Positions 44,551 through 54,485 of a stretch of DNA of 64,000 nucleotides are shown here, one piece after another. Every line of letters begins with the position of its first letter. Position 1 is the stretch's first letter. The DNA comes from JAIPDZ01 sp034522175. GTDB lineage: Bacteria > Desulfobacterota > DSM-4660 > Desulfatiglandales > Desulfatiglandaceae. Under the pieces are notes generated by a model that was not told the origin of the DNA, searched no databases, and was given only the letters and a program-made list of their open reading frames with translations. The DNA lies in NCBI GenBank assembly GCA_034522175.1, contig JAXHLQ010000001.1, forward strand, positions 248,001-312,000, written 5' to 3'. Position numbers and translations under genes: made by a program.

Positions 44551-45993
44551 CTAACGTCTTCTCAGTCGGTTCAACAACCGGTTCATCCGCATCTGCCAGT
44601 AGGCAATGTTGAGGGGGACGATGATTTTGCCTACAAAATTGACGTTGGGGACCTTGCCAATGGCGGAGAGATAGTGGACATGGGCGCTCACCGAGACCGG
44701 GCAGCCCCTGGCGTGAATATATCGTTTCTTCCGCTGTCTGAAGCAGGCCCACAGGGTCTGAAAGGTTTTGAGCAAGAGATCATTGGATTGGGTTTTCTGC
44801 TCATCCACCGCTCCAGGGGGGCGGTAAGCGCTCTCAATGCGGACATCTTCCCCATCGATTTTTCCCTGCCATGTCGTGCAGTCGCCCGCAAAGATAACCC
44901 GCTCGTCCGGATCGAGGTCAAGGGGTTCATTCACCTGGCCTACCACGTACCTCACCTTTTTGAGATCCCGGGTGATATCCGGAAAATAGCTTTTATAGAT
45001 GTGGATGGCCTCCTGGAGGGCGCCCGGGCACCCGCCCCAGCAGTAGTCCGGGGAATGCTTCGCGGGGAATGTTCCCACAGTACAGGACAAATTTCCCCGC
45101 TCCCTGAAATAGCTGTCCACGTGCTCGAGACAGAATTCAAAGTCGCGGGTCTTTTCCCGGACCGATTCCAGAGGAAAGTCGCCCCCAACATCGATGGATT
45201 CAAGATCCATGGGACCAAAACCCCTTTCGGCCGTGAGTCGAAGGTGGATGAGGTCTTTGGGGTCTACATGAACCATATGGCACCCCACCGTGTCCACGGC
45301 GCATGAATTGGTCCCCATGACAATGGCCCCCATGGCGAAGGGGGTGGGGGTCAGCATCATCTTCTGGCCTGCCTCTATGGCGTCGATGGCGATGAATTTG
45401 GGCTGAATGACCTCCTGCAAATCGGCGATTTTCCGCTCAAGAAAGATGTTGTGATCCACCAGGCGGTGCCGGTCGTCCTGGATGCCGATATAATTCTTGA
45501 GACTCAGGGTCAGCCGGCACCAGGGATGGGCCTTGAATTTGGGTAAATTGATGAAAAAATCGGTCCGGGCAATGGACTCCGGCACAAAGACGGTGTCCCT
45601 GAGCCTCCCTCCCTTTTTGAGTGCTACCGATGTCTGGCGTTCCTCATCAAAATAATGCGCCTTGATCTGGTGTTTTCTGATGATCTTGGGATAGCCCGCG
45701 TTCTTGAATGTCCACCGGGTGGGGAGGGTGATGCCGGACCGTTCGCCTACCGCAATCTCCCGGGGGCTCTCTGCGCGAGCCTTTACGGCGGATATGACAC
45801 CGTCTAAGAATTCTTTTCGAGTAAACGCATGGGGAAACAACTCAGGGTGCGCAATGACGACGTTGGGTTTCAAGAGGATACGGCCTTTAGGCCGGACATT
45901 CAGCTCGGCCATCCCTTCCCGGACAATGCCGGCAATACGGTCCGCATCATACGTATCACACCGCATGATCAGCACTCTATGCATTTTTTCCAT
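44551..45993 (-). CDS. DUF362 domain protein
   Basis: A 480-residue protein started at ATG 45993 behind GGGAGGGGAGC, overlapping the end of maeB by 17 nt. DUF362 features: RILLKPNVVIAHP near the N-terminus, FINLPKFKAHPWCRLTLSLKNYIGI in the middle, IDAIEAGQKMMLTPTPFAMGAIVMGTNSCAVDTVG. The C-terminal part has a CWGGCPGALQEA segment and, at the very end, amphipathic basic helices (NRLLNRLRRR). DUF362 proteins are often linked to iron-sulfur or redox functions, but no classical 4Fe-4S ferredoxin motif is seen here. Function unknown. Confidence 0.85.
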   Translation of the reverse strand: MEKMHRVLIMRCDTYDADRIAGIVREGMAELNVRPKGRILLKPNVVIAHPELFPHAFTRKEFLDGVISAVKARAESPREIAVGERSGITLPTRWTFKNAGYPKIIRKHQIKAHYFDEERQTSVALKKGGRLRDTVFVPESIARTDFFINLPKFKAHPWCRLTLSLKNYIGIQDDRHRLVDHNIFLERKIADLQEVIQPKFIAIDAIEAGQKMMLTPTPFAMGAIVMGTNSCAVDTVGCHMVHVDPKDLIHLRLTAERGFGPMDLESIDVGGDFPLESVREKTRDFEFCLEHVDSYFRERGNLSCTVGTFPAKHSPDYCWGGCPGALQEAIHIYKSYFPDITRDLKKVRYVVGQVNEPLDLDPDERVIFAGDCTTWQGKIDGEDVRIESAYRPPGAVDEQKTQSNDLLLKTFQTLWACFRQRKKRYIHARGCPVSVSAHVHYLSAIGKVPNVNFVGKIIVPLNIAYWQMRMNRLLNRLRRR

Positions 45994-48257
45994 GCTCCCC
46001 TCCCTTTTCCATCTCCTGGGCCTGGGCCACGGTGATGGCGATGACGTTGATGACGTTTTCCATGTCCGCACCTCGTTGAAGCACATTAAACGGCCTGCTG
46101 AGCCCCATGAGCAGCGGTCCCACCGCCTTGGCGCCTCCCAGCCGGTCCAGTAGTTTATAGGCGGCATTGGCGGACGCCAATCCAGGGAAGACCAGAACGT
46201 TGGCCGGCCCGCTTAGGCGGTTGAAGGGGTATTCCTTCTCGAGAATCTCCTCCTCCACGGCAGTGTCCGCCTGCATCTCCCCGTCGATGAGAAGCTCTGG
46301 GTCTGTTTCGTGGGCCATCTGGGCCGCCGCTTTCATTCGCAAGGCATCCGGATGGACGGTGTCGCCGAAGTCGGAAAATGAAATCATGGCCACCCGTGGC
46401 TCCACATCAAAAAAGCGGGCCTTTTCCGCCGCCAGCCGGGCAATCTCTGCAAGATCCTGAGCACTCGGGGTGATATTGACCGTGGGATCGGCGAAAAAGA
46501 GCGTGCGGCTCTTAAAGATCATCATATAAACGCCCGAGACCTTGTGGACATCCTCCCGGCGGGGGATGACCTGAAGCACGGGGCGAATGGCGTCTGCGTA
46601 GGGCCGGTCGATGCCGTGGACCTGGCCGTCCACCGCGCCATCGTGAACCATCATGGCCGCAAACACGTACCGTCTGCGCAACTGGCGCCGGGTTTCGGCC
46701 TGGGTCCAGCCCTTCCGGCCACGAATCTGAAACAGGCGCTGGACAAACCGTTCAATACGGGGGCTTTGGAGATGGTCCTCGATCTCGATGCCATCAAGGG
46801 ATACGCGGTGGGAGGCTGCCAGGCGGCGGATTTCGTCTTCATTGCCGAGCAGGACGGGCCGGCAGATGCCCTGGCGAACCATTTGATGGGCAGCGCGGAG
46901 GATCACCGGATTGTCTCCCTCCGGCAGGACAATCCGTTTGGGATCGAGCTGAGCACGGGTGATGATCTTGCGCATGATCTCGCGCTCCGGACCGAGCCGG
47001 GCCTCGAGTTGCTGGATGTATTGGGTCTCTCCCTGCAAACGGGTTCTCGCAACCCCGCTTTGAACGGCGGCGTTCGCCACGGCCGGGGCAACGGTCAGAA
47101 GCACCCGGCTATCCAACGGTTTGGGAATGATGTACTCGGGTCCGAACTCGATGGGTTTTCCACCGTAGGCCCGAATGACGGAATCCGGAACATCGTCCCG
47201 GGCCAGTTGGGCCAGGGCATGGACGGCCGCAATTTTCATCTCCTGGTTGATGGCCGTGGCCCGCACATCCAGGGCTCCCCGGAAGATGAATGGAAATCCC
47301 AGGACGTTGTTGACCTGGTTCGGGTAATCAGACCGGCCGGTGGCCACGATGGCATCCGGCCGGGCAGTCTTGGCCGCTTCGTACCCGATCTCCGGGATCC
47401 GGGTTGGCCAGGGGAAAGATGATCGGTTTGTCCGCCATATGAGAGAGAAGGTCGGGCGTGAATGCCCCCTTTACCGAAAGCCCGACCAGGACATCGGCCC
47501 CTTTGACCGCATCGGTCAACGTGCGGCGTTTCGTATCAACGGCGAAGTCGGCCTTGTAGGGGTTCATTCCTTCGGCTCGACCCTTGTAGATCACCCCCTT
47601 CGAATCGAGAAGGATGAGGTTTTCCTTTTTAACCCCGAGATTGACATACATTCGGGCGGAAGCGGTGGCCGCGGCCCCGGCACCATTGACCACTACATAC
47701 AGATCCACCATTCGTCGTCCGGTAAGTTCACAGGCATTGAGGAGGGCGGCCGCCGAGATGATGGCGGTTCCGTGCTGGTCATCGTGAAACACTGGGATGG
47801 ACATTCGTGCTTTAAGCGCTTCCTCAATGTAGAAGCAGTCCGGGGCCTTGATGTCCTCCAGATTGATCCCGCCGAAGGTGGGTTCCAGCAGGGCCACCGT
47901 TTGGATGAAGGCTTCCGGATCCTCGGTGTTGATTTCAATGTCAAAGACATCCAGATCCGCAAACCGTTTGAAGAGGACGGCCTTTCCCTCCATGACCGGT
48001 TTCCCGGCCAGGGCCCCGATATTCCCCAGGCCGAGGACGGCGCTGCCGTTTGAGATGACCCCGACCAGATTGCCCCTTGAGGTGTAATCAAAAGAGCGTT
48101 CCGGATTCTTCTGAATCTCAAGACAGGGTTCGGCCACGCCGGGGGTATATGCGAGGCTCAAATCGGATTGGGAAATGCAGGGCTTGGTGGGGGTAATCTC
48201 GATTTTGCCCGGCCGGGGTTCCTTGTGATATCGAAGGGCTTCTTCGCGAAGGATCAT
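45977..48257 (-). CDS. maeB: NADP-dependent malic enzyme with phosphotransacetylase-like domain, MaeB type (frameshifted)
   Basis: After correction this gives 759 residues, the same length as E. coli MaeB. The N-terminal malic enzyme half has LAYTPGVAEPC, FHDDQHGTAIISAAALLNA and the NAD(P)-binding VVVNGAGAAATASA. The C-terminal half is phosphotransacetylase-like (KRIVLPEGDNPVILRAAHQM, FADPTVNITPSAQDLAEIA, PANVLVFPGLASANAAYKL). One extra base at about 47391-47393 splits the frames; without it the join reads PDPEIGYEAAKTARPDAIVATGRSDYPNQ. MaeB makes pyruvate, CO2 and NADPH from malate; the second domain is regulatory in the family. The start overlaps the preceding GAF remnant gene by 4 bp. Confidence 0.92.
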
Positions 48258-48758
48258 TTAATGGTCTCCGTTTCGTTTTTATAAATCTGATATTCCGGAT
48301 AGAGCCGTTTCGCGCATTCCGGGCAGATGCTGTGACTGAACTGGGCATCGGAGCGGTCACTCACATACTTCTCGATCTGGCTCCAGTAGCCTTTATCGTC
48401 ACGAATCTTCTTGCAGCTGGAACAGATGGGGAGAAGGCCGCTCAGCGTTTTGACTTCAGCCAGGGCCATTTTCAGTTCATCGATGGTCTTTTCCCGCTCC
48501 TTTTCAGCTTGTATCCGCTTATCGAGATGGTTGCTGTTCTCAAGGGCAATGGCCGCCAGTTCTCCGAAAGCCGTCGCCATTTTCGCGTCATTTTCATTAA
48601 AGTCTTCTGATTTGTTGGCCAGTCCCATGATCCCCACGGTTGTCTCGTTCAGGACCAGTGGCGCAAACATGACATTATTCAAGATGACATGGCCTCAATC
48701 GGCCTTCCAACTTCTCGATTTCTTTTATCAATTCAGCTTTGCTCAGATTTTCGTACAT
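48254..48758 (-). pseudogene. GAF-domain signalling protein with internal deletion
   Basis: An ATG at 48758 behind GGAGGACAAC opens MYENLSKAELIKEIEKLEGRL, a common N-terminus of deltaproteobacterial PAS/GAF proteins, which stops after about 28 codons. A second frame just downstream carries the last part of a GAF domain (MFAPLVLNETTVGIMGLANK), a coiled coil, and the tail LLPICSSCKKIRDDKGYW...YVSDRSDAQFSHSICPEC. The region between, most of the sensory protein, is missing. I read this as one gene with a large internal deletion. The C-terminal frame might still be translated from a TTG or GTG and ends overlapping maeB. Confidence 0.65.
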
Positions 48759-48791
48759 GTTGTCCTCCATAATCCATATGACCCGAGACCA

Positions 48792-50159
48792 TTATGCCAA
48801 TTTTGCAAGCATAAGGGTAGCAAAACTTAAGACCAAAAAGAACCCGAACATGTCCGTGATGGTGGTCAGAATCGGTCCACTGGCCAGTGCCGGGTCCACC
48901 TTGAACCGCTTCAGAATCAAGGGCACCGTTCCGCCAATGGATACGGAGACCACTGTGTTGAGGGCCATGGCGACGCCCACCACGAGGCCCAGATAGAGGT
49001 TCCCTTTCCAGAGCCATCCCACACCGCCCAGGAGTAGACCCAGGGCAACCCCGTTGATGGACCCCACCGTCAACTCCTTGCCCCATACCCGCAGTGCTTC
49101 AAAGGGCCGTACCAGACCCAGGCTCAGTTCACGCATGCTGACCGCCACGGCCTGGGTTCCCGAGCACCCGCTCATGTCTGATATGATGGGCAGAAAGACC
49201 GCCAGCGCAATGACAGCCGAGAGGGTATCCTGGTATGCGGCAATCACACTTGCCGCTACGATGTTCAACAAAATGTTTATGCTAAGCCACGAAAGTCGCC
49301 GCGAGGCGCGTCGCCAGACCGGCATGGTTCGGAATTCCTCGCCACCCACAATTCCCTGCGATTTGAGATAATCATTTCCTGAACGATCTGCCAGGGCCTC
49401 TTCCACGTCATATCTTCTCACCACCCCGAGAAGGGTTCTGGTTTTGTCAACCACGGGGACCCCGATAAACTGGTGCCGGTCGAAGAATTCAGCCAACTCG
49501 TCCAACGGGGCCGTATCCTGAACGTGAATGGGGTCCAGTATCATCATATTGGAAAGTGTCGTGCCGCCTGGTGCCAGGATGAGGTCCCGAAGACGCAGGA
49601 CACCCTTGAGGGCTCCTTTTTCAGATACGACATACGTATACTGAACGTCATAATCAGAATAGGCTTCTGCATGCGCTCTCATGTCATTCACAACATCCTG
49701 AACGCGCGTGGTTTCATTGTAGGAGAGATACTCCGTAATCATGAGTCCCCCTGCCACATCGGGGGGATAATGCGCGAGTCTTTGAAATTTTGATGCGGTC
49801 TCGGGGTTCAGTTCAGTCAGAATTTGCTCGGCCCTATCCGCGTCAAGCAGGCCGATCAAATCGGCCAGTTGATTGCTCGGCAACTCCTCAAGGATGGAGG
49901 CCGCATCATGGGGGGGTATTTTCGTCAAGAGGTCTGCGGCCTGCCGATCAGGGAGTTCTTCAATAAGATCCGCGGCATCTTGGGGAGGAAGAGTGGTAAT
50001 GACTTTTTCCTGGCCTTCCGGTTCCAGCCGGGAGATGGCGCGTGCCGTATCTCCCACAGACATTTCGTCCAAAAAGGCGTCCAACGCCTCGCCGTCATCT
50101 TGTTCAGCCATTTCAGCGAGTTTGACCCAGGGACGAAGTTCAGTTTGCTCTTCCGTCAT
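48792..50159 (-). CDS. mgtE: Magnesium transporter MgtE
   Basis: A 455-residue MgtE. The N-terminal superhelical domain has tandem acidic repeats (LPPQDAADLIEELP, IPPHDAASILEELP) near residues 50-100, then MgtE_N/CBS pair (residues about 135-255, with AGGLMITEYLSYNETTRVQDV, FFDRHQFIGVPVVDKTRTLLGVV), a connecting helix and five membrane segments with the pore signature FLPIISDMSGCSGTQAVAVSMREL. It is a Mg2+-gated Mg2+ channel of the inner membrane. The start follows GAGGAGTGAGAG. The CNNM-type gene further upstream may also concern divalent cations. Confidence 0.95.
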   Translation of the reverse strand: MTEEQTELRPWVKLAEMAEQDDGEALDAFLDEMSVGDTARAISRLEPEGQEKVITTLPPQDAADLIEELPDRQAADLLTKIPPHDAASILEELPSNQLADLIGLLDADRAEQILTELNPETASKFQRLAHYPPDVAGGLMITEYLSYNETTRVQDVVNDMRAHAEAYSDYDVQYTYVVSEKGALKGVLRLRDLILAPGGTTLSNMMILDPIHVQDTAPLDELAEFFDRHQFIGVPVVDKTRTLLGVVRRYDVEEALADRSGNDYLKSQGIVGGEEFRTMPVWRRASRRLSWLSINILLNIVAASVIAAYQDTLSAVIALAVFLPIISDMSGCSGTQAVAVSMRELSLGLVRPFEALRVWGKELTVGSINGVALGLLLGGVGWLWKGNLYLGLVVGVAMALNTVVSVSIGGTVPLILKRFKVDPALASGPILTTITDMFGFFLVLSFATLMLAKLA

Positions 50160-50442
50160 CTCTCACTCCTCAACGCATGTAAATTCGGTTTAAACTGTTT
50201 TGCATTCAATCTCGCGGGATTATCCGGCGGCCCCCGGCGGGTCAAAGACCCAAAAAGCCGGACGTGTCATATGTCCCAGATATTTTGCTTTCGACTGCCA
50301 AAACGGCATGTGCGGAATGCACAGAGTCTCCATATGTAAATCCCATCCTTTTCAGCATATGCAGAGTATCTGCCGCTGGGGTCCTCATCGGCCCGCCCGA
50401 TGATGTCGTACCCATCCTCACCTTCCCCATGCCCCCGGTATC
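50160..50442. other. Region between mgtE and a small Cys-containing protein gene
   Basis: 283 nt. Two overlapping open frames on the minus strand (62 codons from 50430; another frame in which DGYDIIGRADEDPSGRYSAY is readable) look marginally protein-like, but they exclude each other and neither has a clear ribosome site or family. I see no terminator or RNA gene. Confidence 0.35.
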
Positions 50443-50631
50443 TCACAGGAACTTCTTCAGATCGTATTTCCGGGCCAGTTGGATTCGTTCGTCGTCCGGA
50501 AGCGATTTCATGTATCCCTTCCATCCGGGACACCATGTGGCGTGCCATCGCCACAAGCGGCCCAGAATGGATTGGGGATTTTTGTCGTATTTTGCCCGAA
50601 AACCACAACTTGCACAACTCGATTCGGCCAT
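50443..50631 (-). CDS. Small Cys/Trp-rich conserved-looking protein, 62 residues
   Basis: Starts at 50631 behind GGGAGGGTG. The sequence MAESSCASCGFRAKYDKNPQ has a C-x2-C pair, followed by SILGRLWRWHATWCPGWKGYMKSL with a third Cys, then a charged helix (PDDERIQLARKYDLKKF). Pattern and codon use suggest a real small metal-binding protein, but with only three Cys and a nearby His. I know no characterised homologue. It lies between mgtE and the CNNM-type gene, on the same strand. Confidence 0.65.
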   Translation of the reverse strand: MAESSCASCGFRAKYDKNPQSILGRLWRWHATWCPGWKGYMKSLPDDERIQLARKYDLKKFL

Positions 50632-50687
50632 CTGTCACACCCTCCCTGGTTACTTTTGCTCATGAAATAGCTGCAAAACCCTTTAGA

Positions 50688-51821
50688 TTATCCGCCTATC
50701 TCCTTACCGATGCATGTTATCCCGTCAGGTCCACCTTCTTGAGAAGCGGATTCCGACTCTGAAGGGATCAATCCCATGGACCTTGCGCGCTGGGACCATT
50801 GTTGCCGCGCCATGGCCTGCATGTCGATGGTGACGTCTGTTTCGTCAACGATTTCGATGCCCAACAGGGTTTCCATCACATCTTCCAGGGTCACGACCCC
50901 TTCGACCCCGCCATATTCATTGACCACCATGGCAATGTGTTCATGCTCACTCAGAAACTGCTCAAACGCCAGAATGAGGGTGGCCACCTCGGGCAGGACC
51001 ATCAGATTCCGTTCAAGGGATTCAAGCCGCGTACTGAGGTGTTTTCTGGACGCTTCCAGCATAATATCATTTTTCAGCACAAAGCTATCAATGTGTTCGG
51101 GGGCGTCCTTATAGAGGGGAATACGCGAAAACCGGATCTCCGGATGGCACTTAATGACTGTTTCTACCGTCATTTCCGCCGGTAATTTGAACACCACCGG
51201 CCGAGGCGTCATGACATCTTTGACCTTCAGTTTTCCCACCCGGATGAGGTTTTTCAAGATCCGGGATTCGTGTTCACTGAATGCCCCGCTTCTCCTGGCG
51301 AGATCGGTCAGGGCCTGAACTTCTTCTCTGCTGACCACCGTCCCCTTCCTTCCGGGGGACATCCAGTCGGCAATTTTCTTAGACAAAAAAACAAGCGGGT
51401 AGAGCGACCCCATCAACACGGGCAGAATTCTCGCAGTGAGCGGCGCCAGTCGGTGCCAGTGTGATGCCCCCAGGGTTTTGGGAATAATCTCCGAAAAAAT
51501 CAAAATGAGAAAGGTTAATACGGCCGATGTCAGTGCGACGTATGCATTTCCAAAGACCACCAGAGCCTGTGCCCCGACGCCCGCAGCCCCCACGGTATGG
51601 GCAATGGTGTTCAGTGTCAGGATGGCCGCAAGCGGCAGATCGATATTTGCCTTGAGATGCATCAGCCGATTTCCGATCTTGGGTGATTTCTGCCTCAGCG
51701 CTTCCACAAAGCTCGGTGTCACGGAGAGGATCACCGCTTCCAAGATGGAGCAAAAAAACGAGACTCCGATGGCCAGGGATAAGTAGGCAATCAATAAGAG
51801 CATAAAAACCTGTGGGTGCAC
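50688..51821 (-). CDS. CNNM/HlyC-CorC type membrane protein (DUF21 and CBS domains)
   Basis: A 377-residue protein. The DUF21 transmembrane domain is in residues 1-175 (four hydrophobic stretches, LILIFSEIIPKTLGASHWHRLAP), then the linker (SEHESRILKNLIRVGKLKVKDVMTPRPVVFKLP) and a CBS pair ending in HIAMVVNEYGGVEGVVTLEDVMETLLG. The usual C-terminal CorC_HlyC domain is missing, giving a short member. The family includes magnesium and cobalt transport or efflux proteins. The open frame starts at a GTG at 51821; ATG 51803 is an alternative. Confidence 0.88.
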   Translation of the reverse strand: MHPQVFMLLLIAYLSLAIGVSFFCSILEAVILSVTPSFVEALRQKSPKIGNRLMHLKANIDLPLAAILTLNTIAHTVGAAGVGAQALVVFGNAYVALTSAVLTFLILIFSEIIPKTLGASHWHRLAPLTARILPVLMGSLYPLVFLSKKIADWMSPGRKGTVVSREEVQALTDLARRSGAFSEHESRILKNLIRVGKLKVKDVMTPRPVVFKLPAEMTVETVIKCHPEIRFSRIPLYKDAPEHIDSFVLKNDIMLEASRKHLSTRLESLERNLMVLPEVATLILAFEQFLSEHEHIAMVVNEYGGVEGVVTLEDVMETLLGIEIVDETDVTIDMQAMARQQWSQRARSMGLIPSESESASQEGGPDGITCIGKEIGG

Positions 51822-51919
51822 GGTCTAAGGGGATGCCTTTTCAGGGGAATTCAAAAGACGCCTCCATTTTACGATCCGAGCCATTTGCAGGCCCAGGGAC
51901 TTTTTGGCGTATCTTCCGC

Positions 51920-52639
51920 TCAGTATTTTTGAAGAATGGCATCATATGTGCCATCGGCCTTGATCCTGGCCAACCCTTCATCCAGTTTGTCTGCATAATC
52001 TTGTGCATTTGGGAAGGTTTTGGAAAAGGCGACAAAGATATCAGCGGTTTCGCTTTCAAAGGCCTTTTGGATCTTGTCGCTGAGGTTGTTCTCCTTGATC
52101 AGCTTTCGTGCGGTTTTCTCGTACAATATGGTGGCGTCGATCCTTCCCCGGGCCAGTTTTCGCAAATTCAACAGGTCTGATTTAACGGCTACTTTCTCAA
52201 CGGCATCGTTGCCCGTAAAGAATTCACCGTAGCCGTATTCGAAGACGACCCCCACCTTTTCGCCGTTCTTGAGATCTTCCTTTCGGGTAGCTGACAGGGG
52301 GCGCTCGCGGTTTTCATAATAGGCGGAGCGGGCAATGAAAAGCGGCGTCTTCCCAAAGATAAATTCATCTTCATTTGACGGCTCCCTGGGCACATTGAAT
52401 GCGCCCAGCAGGGTGCCCTCTCTGACATCCTTCAAGAGGCGGTTGTAAGGGGCTACACGAAACTTGACATCAATACCCACTGCCTTGAATGCAGACCGGA
52501 CGATGTCATTGGACATGCCGGTCCCGTCCTGATTGGCATAGGGAACCCAGTCGTTTTCAGCACCGAGAAGGATGGTCTCAGAAAAACATATGGAAGGCGT
52601 TAAGAGTGTGAAAAGTATGATGAACAGCCATCTTGCCAT
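51920..52639 (-). CDS. Periplasmic amino acid-type binding protein (SBP_bac_3)
   Basis: A 239-residue protein started at ATG 52639 behind AAGGAGCGCAC, which gives a clean signal peptide (MARWLFIILFTLLTPSICFS). The mature part follows the family-3 pattern: NDWVPYANQDGTGMSNDIVRSAFKAVGIDV, VGVVFEYGYGEFF, GRIDATILYEKTARKLIKE, and ends DEGLARIKADGTYDAILQKY. No permease or ATPase gene is adjacent, so it may feed a distant transporter or serve as a sensory input. The ligand is unknown. Confidence 0.88.
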   Translation of the reverse strand: MARWLFIILFTLLTPSICFSETILLGAENDWVPYANQDGTGMSNDIVRSAFKAVGIDVKFRVAPYNRLLKDVREGTLLGAFNVPREPSNEDEFIFGKTPLFIARSAYYENRERPLSATRKEDLKNGEKVGVVFEYGYGEFFTGNDAVEKVAVKSDLLNLRKLARGRIDATILYEKTARKLIKENNLSDKIQKAFESETADIFVAFSKTFPNAQDYADKLDEGLARIKADGTYDAILQKY

Positions 52640-53147
52640 GTGCGCTCCTTGGAGAATTGAGGTTGGGACAGGTGGTAGCATCGTCTCGACAGCAGTGAAG
52701 AATTATAGGCGAATTCCACCCCGTGTGTCAATCCGCAATCACCCTTGGAAAATCGGAAATGGGGCACCCATTGGCAGATATTAGTTGACAAAACGCGACC
52801 TTGCCTGAACAAAGACGCCCGCTCATTGATCTCAGATAATTACCTGGAACCTATTGACATTTTAGGCGGCATTTGATAATCAATACATTTTTGAACTTGG
52901 GAACTTAGGATCCAGTGGGATTTCCCATAGGGGTTCAACTCCCCTCTCTCGCACCAGGTTAAACAGGGCGCCAGAGTAAACTTGGGACCGGCGGAAAACG
53001 CCTTTGTTCTTGAAAACGGCGAATTCACTCTTAATTTAAACCACGACGTTCGGAAATGAATCCATCTGCTTGATCATAAATGGCGTAAAGTAAGGACAAA
53101 TAGAAGTGGGTTTTTCCGAGCATTCATACGAGGCATAACAAAAGAAG
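52640..53147. other. 508-nt intergenic region between the binding protein and tig
   Basis: It contains the divergent promoters of the binding protein (minus) and tig (plus) and a tRNA-Leu 3-prime fragment at 52901-52956. An open frame across the fragment (minus strand, 52840-53028) is the kind of spurious protein often annotated over tRNA-Leu and is not supported. Confidence 0.5.
52901..52956 (+). pseudogene. 3-prime half of tRNA-Leu(UAG)
   Basis: From the anticodon loop CTTAGGA (52904-52910, anticodon TAG) the sequence continues through TCCAGT, a variable arm, a perfect T-arm (AGGGG-TTCAACT-CCCCT), the acceptor strand CTCTCGC and ACCA. The 5-prime half (GCGAGAG acceptor strand and D-arm) is absent, and the 5-prime anticodon stem no longer pairs. 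A copy reaching from the anticodon loop to CCA is what site-specific integration at a tRNA gene leaves at the distal end of an element. Confidence 0.8.
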
Positions 53148-54485
53148 ATGAAAACCAGCGTAGAAGACATATCCCCCGTCAAGAAACGGCTCCTTGTTGA
53201 AATAGGCGCGGACGAAGTGAACAAAAGCATGAACCGGGCCTACGGTGAAATTCGTAAACGGGCCAAAATTCCCGGTTTCAGACCAGGGAAGGTGCCGAGA
53301 AAGATCCTTGAATCTTATTTCGGCGGTCAGGTCGCCGATGACGTGACAAGGGAATTGATCGGTGACTCCTTTCCCAAGGCCGTTGATGAGGTCAAGGCGT
53401 TCCCCCTGGGACAGCCCATGCTGGAAAAAGAACCCTTGAAACAGGGAGAGAGTTTCAAATATTCCGCAATCATGGAAGTCCGACCGGAATTTGAGGTCAA
53501 CGATTACACCGGTGTGCCCGTTGAAAAGGAAAAGCTGAGCGTTACCGAAAAAGATGTGGATGATCGGCTTCAGGAAATCCGGGAGTCCAGCGGAAAACTC
53601 GAATCCATCGAGGAAGATCGGCCGATCCAGGATGATGATTTCGCGGTGATCGAATATGAGGGGTTTGAAAACGGAGAGCCCATAGAGGGGGTAAAATCAT
53701 CCAATCAACTCATACGGGTGGGGAAAAACGACTTTCACCCCACATTCGATGAGGCATTGATCGGTGCCAAAAAGGGTGACAACCCGGAAATTCATGTGGA
53801 TTTTGAAGCGGACCACTACCATGCGAAGCTGGCCGGGAAGAGCGTCACCTTCAAAACCCACATCGTGGACATCAAAGAGCTGAAACTCCCCGATTTAACG
53901 GACGAATTTGCCAAAGGCCTGGGAGCGGATTTTGAGGACCTGGAGGGGCTTAAGGCGGAAATCCGGAAGAACCTGACCACCCAGGAAGAAGAGCGGGTGG
54001 ATCGGGAGTTGAAAGGACGTCTCCTTGAAAAGATTAGTGAGGGCGTGAAGATCGAACTCCCGCAGGTCCTTGTGGACGCAGAACTGCAGTCATCCCTTGA
54101 ACGATTTAAAAACAGTCTTAAGATGAGGGGATCCAGCCTGGAAGCCACCGGCATTTCGGAGGATAATCTGGCCGAAGAGATACGGCCGGCTTCGGAAAAG
54201 CGGGTCAAGGAAATGCTCATTCTGGGGCAGATTGCCAGACAGGTGGAGATCGCGTTGACCGACGAGGACCTTGAAGACGGCTATCGGAAACTGGCCGAGC
54301 GTACGGGTCAGGATATTGACACCCTCAAGAAAGTGTATGAGGCAAGAAGCCAGGTGGACTCCTTAAAAGATCACCTGCTGGAAGAAAAAACATTGAACTA
54401 TCTGGTTGAGCATGCCAAGATTTCCGAAAAAGAAAAGGGTGAACTCAGTCAGGAGAAACCCACCGAGGAGGTTGAAAATCGTTAG
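53148..54485 (+). CDS. tig: Trigger factor
   Basis: A 445-residue ribosome-associated chaperone and peptidyl-prolyl isomerase. The N-terminal ribosome-binding signature GFRPGKVPRKILE is near residues 44-56, the FKBP-type domain near 150-245 (IQDDDFAVIEYEGFENGEP, HPTFDEALIGAKKGDN), and the helical C-terminal domain follows. Length is normal. Its stop TAG is directly followed by the clpP ATG. tig-clpP-clpX-lon is a widely conserved protein quality control cluster. Confidence 0.96.
   Translation: MKTSVEDISPVKKRLLVEIGADEVNKSMNRAYGEIRKRAKIPGFRPGKVPRKILESYFGGQVADDVTRELIGDSFPKAVDEVKAFPLGQPMLEKEPLKQGESFKYSAIMEVRPEFEVNDYTGVPVEKEKLSVTEKDVDDRLQEIRESSGKLESIEEDRPIQDDDFAVIEYEGFENGEPIEGVKSSNQLIRVGKNDFHPTFDEALIGAKKGDNPEIHVDFEADHYHAKLAGKSVTFKTHIVDIKELKLPDLTDEFAKGLGADFEDLEGLKAEIRKNLTTQEEERVDRELKGRLLEKISEGVKIELPQVLVDAELQSSLERFKNSLKMRGSSLEATGISEDNLAEEIRPASEKRVKEMLILGQIARQVEIALTDEDLEDGYRKLAERTGQDIDTLKKVYEARSQVDSLKDHLLEEKTLNYLVEHAKISEKEKGELSQEKPTEEVENR

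Noticed and set aside
52840..53028. A 62-codon minus-strand frame with CERGELNPYG-type sequence
   Set aside because: It runs across the tRNA-Leu fragment; this is a well-known spurious product of tRNA-Leu complements.
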